8,624 bases of DNA from Lachnospiraceae bacterium (GTDB taxonomy: Bacteria > Bacillota_A > Clostridia > Lachnospirales > Lachnospiraceae), in assembly GCA_016281675.1 (NCBI GenBank), contig JAEEJD010000222.1:1-8624 (forward strand), read 5' to 3'. The position numbers were made by a program, and so were the translations under genes. The notes under the pieces were generated by a model that was not told the DNA's origin, did no database searches, and saw nothing but the letters and a program-made list of their open reading frames with translations. Numbering within the stretch: position 1 is the stretch's first letter; each line of letters opens with the position of its first letter. This document shows positions 1 to 6,387 of this stretch, one piece after another.

Positions 1-400
1 CCTTCGGCTTACGATCGAGAAGAGCTGTCAGGTCAAGTATCTTGGCTGCTTCCTTAACCATCTTGTCTATTTCATCCTTGGGAACCTTACGAAGTTTAAG
101 GCCGAATGCCATGTTGTCATATACCGACATATGAGGATACAGAGCGTAGTTCTGGAATACCATTGCGATATCTCTGTCCTTGGGCTCAACATCATTGACA
201 ACACGATCACCTATCTTGAGTTCACCCGAAGAGATCTCCTCAAGTCCTGCGATCATACGAAGAGTTGTTGATTTACCGCATCCGGAAGGACCAACGAAGA
301 TGATGAACTCCTGATCCGCTATCTCCAGGTTGAAATCTTTAACTGCCTGGAATCCGTTGGGATAAACTTTGCAAATGTTCTTAAGTGATAAACCTGCCAT
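1..400 (-). CDS. ugpC: Sugar ABC transporter ATP-binding protein, UgpC/MsmK type (partial, C-terminus outside window)
   Basis: This is the cytoplasmic ATPase subunit that powers a CUT1-type sugar importer; in Firmicutes one such ATPase often serves several sugar transporters. The first 133 residues are visible. They hold the Walker A motif GPSGCGKST (residues 37-45), the Q-loop in [10 protein letters not shown] (Q83) and the helical-domain start ([11 protein letters not shown]). The gene leaves the window just before the expected LSGGQ signature, so the signature, Walker B and the C-terminal regulatory (MalK-like) domain cannot be checked. The start is ATG at 400, with a GGAGG Shine-Dalgarno 9 nt upstream and the typical opening MAGLSLKNI. 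It is preceded by its own promoter-like site at 453-461, which points to a separate transcript. Arginine codons are mostly CGT, as in highly expressed genes. Family assignment is secure; the transported sugar cannot be told, and a different symbol (msmX, msmK, malK) would be equally acceptable. Confidence 0.93.
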   Translation of the reverse strand, partial: MAGLSLKNICKVYPNGFQAVKDFNLEIADQEFIIFVGPSGCGKSTTLRMIAGLEEISSGELKIGDRVVNDVEPKDRDIAMVFQNYALYPHMSVYDNMAFGLKLRKVPKDEIDKMVKEAAKILDLTALLDRKPK

Positions 401-434
401 TTAATGTAACCTCCAATTGAATTATTTCGGCATG

Positions 435-445
435 ATACGCCGTAT
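435..445. promoter_or_regulatory. 11-bp palindrome beside the predicted transcription start of the ABC ATPase gene
   Basis: The sequence ATACGCCGTAT is a perfect inverted repeat with 5-bp arms around one central base. It sits just downstream of the extended -10 at 453-461, so it would fall at about +2 to +12 of the predicted transcript. That is a normal place for a repressor operator. The arms are short, no second copy was noticed, and it matches no operator I can name, so an operator role is only a suggestion. Confidence 0.25.
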
Positions 446-452
446 TGATGTG

Positions 453-461
453 ATTATAACA
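453..461 (-). promoter_or_regulatory. Extended -10 promoter for the ABC ATPase gene
   Basis: Read on the minus strand this is TGTTATAAT, a perfect extended -10 element (TGnTATAAT), 52 nt upstream of the ATPase start codon. No good -35 is present at 16-18 nt; the nearest candidate, TTGGCA, lies about 23 nt upstream and is too far. Extended -10 promoters tolerate a weak -35. The predicted start is near 446, giving a leader of about 46 nt with GGAGG near its end. It implies the ATPase gene is transcribed independently of the diguanylate cyclase gene. Confidence 0.6.
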
Positions 462-536
462 AGACACCCCGGAAAATAAAATGCCAAGGTTGCCCAAAGA
501 TTTCTCCGATAGGTGTACAAATTATCTAAAACCTGT

Positions 537-2081
537 TCAATCCTCGTCGGAATCGATCGTTTTGGGCTTGCTTGATTCTTCGGCTTCCAGTTTGTCTTCA
601 TCCGTAGTCTCGGAGAAGAACGCAAGCTGGTTCTTGCCTCTCTTCTTGGCCTTATAGAGCGCAGTGTCCGCAGCCTTATACATACTCTCATAATCGCTTC
701 CGTCACGAGGGTAGATAGCGGCACCGATACTGGCCGTGGGCGAATATTTGGTATATGTTCCTACCGTGAAGTCCTTGAAGAATCCTGCGACTCTTCCTGA
801 CTCACGCTCTATAACGTTATCATCCTTGAGATCTTTTAAGAAAATGATAAACTCATCACCACCCGTACGGCCGATGATATCCGTCACTCTGAACTCGGTC
901 TTGATCCTCTTTCCGAGGGTAGCCAGAACTTCATCTCCGAACGCGTGACCCATTGTATCGTTGATCTTCTTGAAATTATCTATATCGAGTACGCACATCA
1001 TACTCGTCTTGTCGCGGCCCTCTCCTTCAAGATACTCTTTGATCTTGTTCTCTGTGGATATCTTGTTGAGAAGCTCTGTAAGAAGATCGGTCTCCGCCTT
1101 GTTCTGGAGTTCCATACTCTCCTTCGTGAAGCTTACTCTGTTGATGATATAGAGGATTAAGATAAGTCCGACAAAGATTCCGATGGAGACCAGGACCTTC
1201 ATTATCATGCTTCTGGTATCCTGATTCTCTTCATCGATACTTCTCGTGATCTGATTATCCTGAATGATAACCATGATACTGGCACCGATCTTCCCGATCG
1301 GCTGGTGGCATATGTAGCAGCTTACACCCTTGCCGTTATTGACATGGACCGTTCCGGCTCTTCCGGCCTCAACGCTCTGGAAGAATGTCGTCGCGCTGCC
1401 GTCTTCAAATGTGAGCTTTTCGGCTATATCCCTGAAATTGTCACCGATCTGGAACAGACCGGATTCCGTACCGTATACTTCTCCGACGATACCGTTTGAG
1501 TAAACAAGAGCATAACTGTATGCCGTCGAATCCATCTGTTTGGCGATCCTGTCCCCTTTATAGACAAGGATCAGATTACCTCTCCATTCACTCTCGGTTC
1601 TGATAGGCGCACTGATGAAAAGTACGGGTCTCTTTTTCTCGTCAAGACGCGATGCCGCTACGTCTTTCGTTCCGAGCAGAGCCTTGAATTCTTCGGAATT
1701 GTCGAGTTCGGCATACTCATTGCCGTACGAATCCACGGCACTCCTGTCGGCCCTTACGATATAAGCGTCAACAAGACCAAGATGATTGTCGAGCTGTTTT
1801 AGAATTTCAACCGCATCTTCGTCGGTGATATCCTTGTGAGTCATAAGGTAATCGGCTATCGCATCCGCCGATCCGACCGCACCGTCGAACAGACCATGGT
1901 AATAACCGGCAACGGATACCGCCTGCCTGCTGACTCTGTCAAGGGCTTTATCTTTGGAATTGGCCTTCATTATTTTGTTGTAATTGATAAGAGTGAACAC
2001 CAGAAAGATCATGAGAATGATCGTGGGAATAGCCCACTGCACAGTCATGGAATTACTCTTATTCTTTTCAGCCTTCCCCAT
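537..2081 (-). CDS. Membrane-bound diguanylate cyclase with Cache-like extracytoplasmic sensor (GGDEF protein)
   Basis: Predicted to make the second messenger cyclic di-GMP from two GTP in response to an external signal. Layout of the 514 residues: short basic N-terminus, membrane segment about 17-34, extracytoplasmic Cache-like region about 38-292, second membrane segment about 296-314, short linker, GGDEF domain about 330-490, acidic tail. The active-site GGDEF is intact (407-411), as are the metal/substrate stretch LDIDNFKKIND (365-375) and the C-terminal ALYKAKKRGKN signature. An RxxD inhibitory site (R398-D401) lies exactly five residues before GGDEF, so product inhibition is expected. 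The sensor holds a CxxCH motif at 255-259, its only cysteines. The start ATG at 2081 follows GAGG and lies inside the 3' end of the DUF624 gene, overlapping 14 nt, which suggests coupled translation. No EAL or HD-GYP domain is present. Enzyme type is confident; the ligand is unknown. Confidence 0.93.
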   Translation of the reverse strand: MGKAEKNKSNSMTVQWAIPTIILMIFLVFTLINYNKIMKANSKDKALDRVSRQAVSVAGYYHGLFDGAVGSADAIADYLMTHKDITDEDAVEILKQLDNHLGLVDAYIVRADRSAVDSYGNEYAELDNSEEFKALLGTKDVAASRLDEKKRPVLFISAPIRTESEWRGNLILVYKGDRIAKQMDSTAYSYALVYSNGIVGEVYGTESGLFQIGDNFRDIAEKLTFEDGSATTFFQSVEAGRAGTVHVNNGKGVSCYICHQPIGKIGASIMVIIQDNQITRSIDEENQDTRSMIMKVLVSIGIFVGLILILYIINRVSFTKESMELQNKAETDLLTELLNKISTENKIKEYLEGEGRDKTSMMCVLDIDNFKKINDTMGHAFGDEVLATLGKRIKTEFRVTDIIGRTGGDEFIIFLKDLKDDNVIERESGRVAGFFKDFTVGTYTKYSPTASIGAAIYPRDGSDYESMYKAADTALYKAKKRGKNQLAFFSETTDEDKLEAEESSKPKTIDSDED

Positions 2082-2724
2082 CTATACCCTCTTCTTTTGG
2101 CATGTACAGAATAAAGATCTTATTAAAGAATTTCGAATTAATATATGCCGTTGCCGAAAACATGATAAGCACCAGCAGTAAAAGCGCAGGTGAAAACCAG
2201 ATAAGCGCAACGGGAATTGCCGTGATCAGTATCATCAAAAAAGTATACGGCAGGTGTCTGATGCTTAACAGAAAAGCGTTTTTGACCGTGTTTATTACCG
2301 TATTGTCAAACTGGGCCAAAAGCGGAAACACATATGTCAGTGTCATGCATAGTATGATCAGCATAACCCCTACGGCCACTATGACCACGTTGCTGACCGT
2401 TGTTGTCTTCAATATCTCAGCCATGTTACCGCCGTTTGCGATACGAAGATCCATGAACATCACAACACCGATTACCAGAATGACAAGCCAAATTACTGTA
2501 GCCTGAACAAAATTCTGCTTAAAGGACTTGAAATAGGACTTTGTAATATATCCTTCCTCGTCCTTGGCCATTTTCAGTGTTACGTAATAAAGTGCCGTGG
2601 TTGCCGCACCCGCGGTTATCACCGGAATACAGCAGAGTATGTATAAAAGATTCAGCCAGAACAGATCGGCCAGTCTGGATAAGAACGTAAAAACCGGTCC
2701 TTCAAAGTTGAAAATCTTATTCAT
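2068..2724 (-). CDS. DUF624 (YesL-like) integral membrane protein
   Basis: A 218-residue polytopic membrane protein with about five hydrophobic segments (roughly 20-45, 72-92, 110-137, 157-176 and 178-196). Family signs are the N-terminal CCIPVITAGAATTALYYV stretch (about 31-48) and FPLLAQFDN near 133-141, both characteristic of DUF624. The biochemical role of the family is not established. Members such as B. subtilis YesL are commonly encoded with carbohydrate ABC transporters and polysaccharide-degradation genes. Here the gene has its own likely promoter at 2760-2788, a good Shine-Dalgarno (GGAAGGA) before ATG 2724, and its last 14 nt overlap the start of the diguanylate cyclase gene. That makes a two-gene unit. 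A partner or accessory role for the cyclase sensor, or for the nearby sugar transporter, is inference. Confidence 0.88.
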   Translation of the reverse strand: MNKIFNFEGPVFTFLSRLADLFWLNLLYILCCIPVITAGAATTALYYVTLKMAKDEEGYITKSYFKSFKQNFVQATVIWLVILVIGVVMFMDLRIANGGNMAEILKTTTVSNVVIVAVGVMLIILCMTLTYVFPLLAQFDNTVINTVKNAFLLSIRHLPYTFLMILITAIPVALIWFSPALLLLVLIMFSATAYINSKFFNKIFILYMPKEEGIDGEG

Positions 2725-2759
2725 AATTCAATCCTTCCGATGAAGTCATACCTTTTATG

Positions 2760-2788
2760 ATTATAATTTAACAATATCAAAAAAGCAA
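2760..2788 (-). promoter_or_regulatory. Sigma-A type promoter for the DUF624-diguanylate cyclase unit
   Basis: On the minus strand a perfect -10 TATAAT (2760-2765) is preceded after exactly 17 nt by TTGCTT (2783-2788), a weak -35 matching the consensus at its TTG. The spacer is AT-rich. The predicted start near 2753 gives a leader of about 28 nt containing GGAAGGA before the DUF624 ATG. This is the only sizeable gap (67 nt) between the GNAT and DUF624 genes. No hairpin terminator precedes it, so read-through from the upstream operon may add to expression. Confidence 0.6.
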
Positions 2789-2791
2789 TCA

Positions 2792-3256
2792 TTACAGTTC
2801 TATGCTCATCGGCGTATACCTTATACCATCCGTGATCTTCTCATGGTCCAGATCGGCAAATCCGAGCTTATGATAAAACCCTACCGCATACGGAGAAGAA
2901 TTGACCGTCATGTCGGTAACGCCTTCTTCCCTCGCTTCCAGAAAAGCCGTCTTCAACAGAAGACTTGCTATCCCCTGATGATGAAACGAGGGTTCCACAA
3001 ACAGAAGAGAAATGTGCCAGTGCTTGCGTATTCCAAGCACACCGATTATCACATCATTGTCGTCAAAGGCACCCCATGCACGGTATTCGCCCATAGCGAA
3101 CATGTTACGGAGTTCATCGCCCTTCACGAATTCGTGAAAATTCTTCACACCGAGTGGGTCATACTCCGGAGCCTCATACACAAGAAACGTATCCCATGCG
3201 AGCTGCATCGCCATGTCCCACTCTTTTCTCTTTAACGGTCTGATCGTTACATCCAT
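2792..3256 (-). CDS. GNAT family N-acetyltransferase
   Basis: Predicted to transfer an acetyl group from acetyl-CoA to an amine; the substrate is unknown. The 154 residues have the normal single-domain GNAT length. Visible marks are the beta4/motif A segment ISLLFVEPSFHHQGIASLLL (82-101), whose QGIAS at 94-98 fits the Q/R-x-x-G-x-G/A acetyl-CoA pyrophosphate loop with Ala in the last position. Motif B SPYAVGFYHKLGF (121-133) carries the usual FYxKLGF ending with its tyrosine. The N-terminus has an aromatic/acidic stretch (about 21-36, YEAPEYDP) I cannot link to a substrate class. The ATG shares one base with the TAA stop of the DUF1002 gene (TAATG) and the Shine-Dalgarno is weak, so translation is probably coupled. 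It appears to be the last gene of the metG operon. Confidence 0.9.
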   Translation of the reverse strand: MDVTIRPLKRKEWDMAMQLAWDTFLVYEAPEYDPLGVKNFHEFVKGDELRNMFAMGEYRAWGAFDDNDVIIGVLGIRKHWHISLLFVEPSFHHQGIASLLLKTAFLEAREEGVTDMTVNSSPYAVGFYHKLGFADLDHEKITDGIRYTPMSIEL

Positions 3257-4365
3257 TATTTGAACAGGCCTTTGAAGAATCCCGCTATGCTGTTCCCGAT
3301 ATTTTTGGCGGTATTGGTGATCGCGTTCCCTATTACTTTCGTAAGTCCGAGATCTTCGACATTGACCTTGTTTATATCGAAAGTTCCGGCCTTGATATCG
3401 TCTTTGTATTTTGCGTAAATGTCATCGGCCTGCTCTGCGAGCACTTTGTAATCGATACCGAGAGCCTTTACTTTCATCATAAGATCAATGATCTGATTGA
3501 TCTCATCATCCGACAGGGTAACGTTCTGATCTTTCATTCCCTTACGGATGGCTGCCTCGATCTCTTCTCTTGTGTTAAGATCGTTCGTTGCAACTACCGT
3601 CTTGATGTATGAGATCAGTTCTTCGGCTTCCTTATCGTCTCCTACCGCATCCACAAGCTGTCCCGTTGTAACAAGCTCATTAAGCGATGTATCAAGAGCT
3701 TTGCTGCTGACTTCCTCTCCGCTCATCTCCTCATATGCTTTGAGAGCACCGATAAGCGCAGCCGTTCCGGATATCGGTGAGGGAGCCGCAACCATGATGT
3801 CCGCATCCGTAACGCCGGCGGTGATAAGAGCGTTTCTGTACATATTGGTCGTGCAGAAATTGATGTTGTTCGTTGTAACGACAACCCCGTGACCTGATTC
3901 GGCCGGTTTAACGAGTACCGATGAAAGTGATTTGGTTCCTATCAGAGCGGGTTCGATATACTTATCAAGTGAATCGTGTTCTTCTTTGTTGGTAGTCGTT
4001 ACTATCTCATAGTCACCGAGATCCGCCTCGGATATTCCCATTGTTGTAAGAACCGATAACTTCTGCTCGGGTGTAAGATCCGCGCCGAGTGCCAGATATC
4101 CTTTTTTGTCGGTCTTTTTCTTCTCATCCTTTTCGGAATCCGATCCGCCGAACAGAGAATCAAGGATCGAGGCAAATCCTCCTTCATCCTTCGGAGCCTC
4201 CGTCGGAGTCGGTGTAGCGGTAGGTGTGGGTGTAGCCGTCGTTTCCTTATCCTTGACGGTTCCGTTTCCCGATTCGTCAAATGTGATCGTCTGCGTCGCT
4301 CCTACATTCACGCACATTCCGACAGTTAATGTTAATACCGTAATAAAGCTTACTATCCTTTTCAT
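3256..4365 (-). CDS. Secreted DUF1002 domain protein
   Basis: A 369-residue exported protein of unknown function. In order: a Sec signal peptide with basic MKR start and hydrophobic core, predicted cleavage near VGA/TQ at 23-24; a Pro/Thr-rich linker (about 43-58); a Gly/Ser/Lys/Asp-rich stretch (61-88); then the DUF1002 domain from about YLALGADLTPEQK (90-102) to about 335. Family signs include DKYIEPALIGTKSLSSV, ESGHGVVVTT, CTTNMYRNALITAGV and APSPISGTAALIGALKAYEE. B. subtilis YpuA belongs to this family as I recall. The last 30 or so residues form a Gly/Asn/Lys amphipathic tail ending FFKGLFK. Cys18 lies in the signal peptide but VGMC is a poor lipobox, so a lipoprotein is unlikely. The gene starts 22 nt after metG behind GGGAGG, inside the same operon. 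An extracytoplasmic, surface-associated role is inferred. Confidence 0.88.
   Translation of the reverse strand: MKRIVSFITVLTLTVGMCVNVGATQTITFDESGNGTVKDKETTATPTPTATPTPTEAPKDEGGFASILDSLFGGSDSEKDEKKKTDKKGYLALGADLTPEQKLSVLTTMGISEADLGDYEIVTTTNKEEHDSLDKYIEPALIGTKSLSSVLVKPAESGHGVVVTTNNINFCTTNMYRNALITAGVTDADIMVAAPSPISGTAALIGALKAYEEMSGEEVSSKALDTSLNELVTTGQLVDAVGDDKEAEELISYIKTVVATNDLNTREEIEAAIRKGMKDQNVTLSDDEINQIIDLMMKVKALGIDYKVLAEQADDIYAKYKDDIKAGTFDINKVNVEDLGLTKVIGNAITNTAKNIGNSIAGFFKGLFK
4192..4239 (-). repeat. Pro/Thr-rich low-complexity linker of the DUF1002 protein
   Basis: This in-frame stretch encodes about 16 residues made almost only of Thr, Pro and Ala (TPTPTATPTPTEAP core). Its codons are imperfect repeats of ACN CCN, so it could change length by slippage. 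It separates the signal peptide region from the globular domain. Such linkers typically act as extended spacers in cell-surface proteins. Confidence 0.75.
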
Positions 4366-4387
4366 TATTATTTCCTCCCGTCTTCTT

Positions 4388-6373
4388 TTAACATATCACC
4401 GATCCGGACTCCATATCCTTCTCGGGTTTCATAAGTGCAAGGTTACCCTGCTCGTCTTCCGCACACAGAAGCATTCCCTCTGATTCGACCCCGGCAAGTT
4501 TTGCGGTCTTCAGGTTCAACAGCACCATGACCTTCTTGCCTATCATCTCCTCGGGTTTATAGTATGCCTTGATACCGGATACTATCTGCTTGACACTGTC
4601 ACCGACCTTGACTTTCGAGCAGAGAAGTTTCTTTGACTTGGGCACTTCCTCGCAAGCTATGATCTCACCGACAACAAACTGCATCTTCGCAAAATCGTCG
4701 TATTCTATCTCTTCTTTGAGCTCAACATGTATGGGCGATGCTGTGCCGTTTTCATCCGTCGCACCGATACCGTTTTCTTTTTCATATTCCCTGCGCTGGT
4801 TCTCCCGGATCTTCTCGACCTCGGCCATGATATCGTCAAGGTTCAGTCTTGCGAACAATACTTCCGGCTTGTCGGTAACTTTGGTACCGCTCCTGTATAT
4901 TCCGAACTCGGACAGGAATTCGAAATCGCGCTCGGTTCCGAAGAGCATCATCAGTATCCTGTCAGCCGTATCGGGCATGAAAGGCTTAAGCAGATTGGCA
5001 CCGATGCATATACCCTCGACAAGATTATATAATACCTCGGAAAGTCTTGCCTTCTTATCCTCATCCTTGGCAAGAACCCACGGCTCGGTTTCGTCAATGT
5101 ATTTGTTACAACGCCTGAACACGTTGAACACTTCGGTAAGTGCGTCGGACATATGCATACCGTCGATCTTGTCTTTGACTTTCGCCGCGGCCGATGTGCA
5201 TACGGATTTCAGATCGTCATCGATCGACTCCGTTGCTCCCGTGCTGCTGACAAATCCGTCAAAATACTTGTTGCTCATGGCGATCGTACGATTAACAAGA
5301 TTACCGAGTATGTTTGCAAGATCGGAATTGTACCGTTCGGTCATGAGCTCCCACGTGATCGTTCCGTCATTATCGTAAGGCATCTCATGAAGCACATAAT
5401 ATCTTACGGCATCCACACCGAAGAGCCTGATAAGATCGTCGGCATATATAACGTTGCCGCGCGACTTACTCATTTTCTCCCCTCCCTGAAGAAGCCAGGG
5501 ATGTCCGAACACCTGCTTCGGAAGAGGAAGATCAAGACTCATCAGGAATATCGGCCAGTATATCGTATGGAACCTGATTATGTCTTTTCCTATAAGATGA
5601 AGATCCGCCGGCCAAAGCTTCTTAAACTGCTCCGTTGAATTTCCGTCGGTATCGTATCCGATGCCGGTTATGTAGTTTGACAGCGCATCAAGCCAGACAT
5701 ACACAACATGCTTGTCATCAAAATCAACCGGGATTCCCCACTTGAAAGATGTACGGGATACGCACAGATCCTGAAGACCCGGAAGAAGGAAATTGTTCAT
5801 CATCTCATTCTTGCGGGATACCGGCTGAATAAAATCGGGATGCGTATTGATGTATTCTATCAGCCTGTCGGCATATTTACTCATCTTGAAAAAGTAAGCT
5901 TCCTCTTTTGCGGGCTTTACTTCCCTGCCGCAGTCCGGGCACTTACCGTCCACAAGCTGACTCTCCGTCCAGAACGATTCACAGGGCGTACAGTACATTC
6001 CTTCATACGATCCTTTATAGATGTCTCCTTTTTCATACATTTTTTTGAACATCTTCTGGACCTGGGTCTCATGATCCCTGTCGGTCGTCCTGATGAAGCG
6101 GTCATATCCTATATTGAGGCTGTCGCATATATTCTTTATCCCACCGGCAACCTCATCCACAAACTCCTTCGGGGTCTTGCCCGCTTCTTTTGCCTTGTCT
6201 TCTATCTTCTGGCCATGCTCGTCTGTTCCGGTCTGAAACCATACATCGCGTCCTTCTAGCTTTTTGAACCTTGCGAGCGCATCGGCCATAACGATCTCAT
6301 AACTGTTTCCGATGTGCGGCTTTCCCGATGTATATGCGATCGCGGTTGTGATATAGTATTTTTCCTTATCCAT
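4388..6373 (-). CDS. metG: Methionyl-tRNA synthetase
   Basis: Cytoplasmic class I aminoacyl-tRNA synthetase that charges initiator and elongator tRNA-Met with methionine. The 661 residues are full length for the form with a C-terminal tRNA-binding extension. Seen in order: the HIGH motif as HIGN (20-23) after AIAYTSGKP; a single zinc knuckle with C128, C131, C145 and C148 (CTPC...CPDC); catalytic-core signatures VVYVWLDALSNY and LHLIGKDIIRFH; KMSKS (300-304) in GGEKMSKSRGN; the anticodon-binding helical domain with its WxL-type segment (EPWVLAKDEDK); and a C-terminal EMAP/Trbp111-like OB-fold from about 556 (FVVGEIIACEEVPKSKKLL). Start ATG 6373 has AAAGGAG 9-10 nt upstream, overlapping the rsmI stop. 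It follows rsmI by 14 nt, an order known from Bacillus and many Clostridia. Nothing essential is missing. Confidence 0.98.
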   Translation of the reverse strand: MDKEKYYITTAIAYTSGKPHIGNSYEIVMADALARFKKLEGRDVWFQTGTDEHGQKIEDKAKEAGKTPKEFVDEVAGGIKNICDSLNIGYDRFIRTTDRDHETQVQKMFKKMYEKGDIYKGSYEGMYCTPCESFWTESQLVDGKCPDCGREVKPAKEEAYFFKMSKYADRLIEYINTHPDFIQPVSRKNEMMNNFLLPGLQDLCVSRTSFKWGIPVDFDDKHVVYVWLDALSNYITGIGYDTDGNSTEQFKKLWPADLHLIGKDIIRFHTIYWPIFLMSLDLPLPKQVFGHPWLLQGGEKMSKSRGNVIYADDLIRLFGVDAVRYYVLHEMPYDNDGTITWELMTERYNSDLANILGNLVNRTIAMSNKYFDGFVSSTGATESIDDDLKSVCTSAAAKVKDKIDGMHMSDALTEVFNVFRRCNKYIDETEPWVLAKDEDKKARLSEVLYNLVEGICIGANLLKPFMPDTADRILMMLFGTERDFEFLSEFGIYRSGTKVTDKPEVLFARLNLDDIMAEVEKIRENQRREYEKENGIGATDENGTASPIHVELKEEIEYDDFAKMQFVVGEIIACEEVPKSKKLLCSKVKVGDSVKQIVSGIKAYYKPEEMIGKKVMVLLNLKTAKLAGVESEGMLLCAEDEQGNLALMKPEKDMESGSVIC

Positions 6374-6387
6374 GATCTTTACTCCTT

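Noticed and set aside
485..500. GGGCAACC-like string resembling part of a c-di-GMP (GEMM) riboswitch next to the cyclase gene
   Set aside because: It is upstream of the predicted -10 of the ATPase gene, lacks the remaining conserved GEMM blocks and paired stems, and is too short a match to mean anything.
422..724. Minus-strand open frame of 100 codons overlapping the 3' end of the cyclase gene and the intergenic gap
   Set aside because: It runs out of frame through the GGDEF coding sequence, is Arg-rich without a recognisable domain, and its end overlaps the likely promoter of the ATPase gene.
2775..2800. Possible terminator after the GNAT gene (run of six T on the minus strand)
   Set aside because: No GC-rich inverted repeat precedes the T run, and the run lies in the spacer/-35 area of the predicted DUF624 promoter.
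4300..4320. Lipoprotein signal (Cys18) in the DUF1002 protein
   Set aside because: The preceding residues VGM do not fit a lipobox (Met at -1), and a normal signal peptidase I site VGA/T follows five residues later.
4569..5378. Long open frame (269 codons) on the plus strand inside metG
   Set aside because: It is antisense to the conserved catalytic and anticodon-binding part of MetG. Its Ser/Leu-rich product shows no family motif and there is no Shine-Dalgarno context, so it is a shadow of metG codon usage.
5153..6259. Plus-strand open frames of 161 and 183 codons opposite metG
   Set aside because: Both lie antisense to conserved MetG motifs (zinc knuckle, KMSKS region) and show no features of their own.
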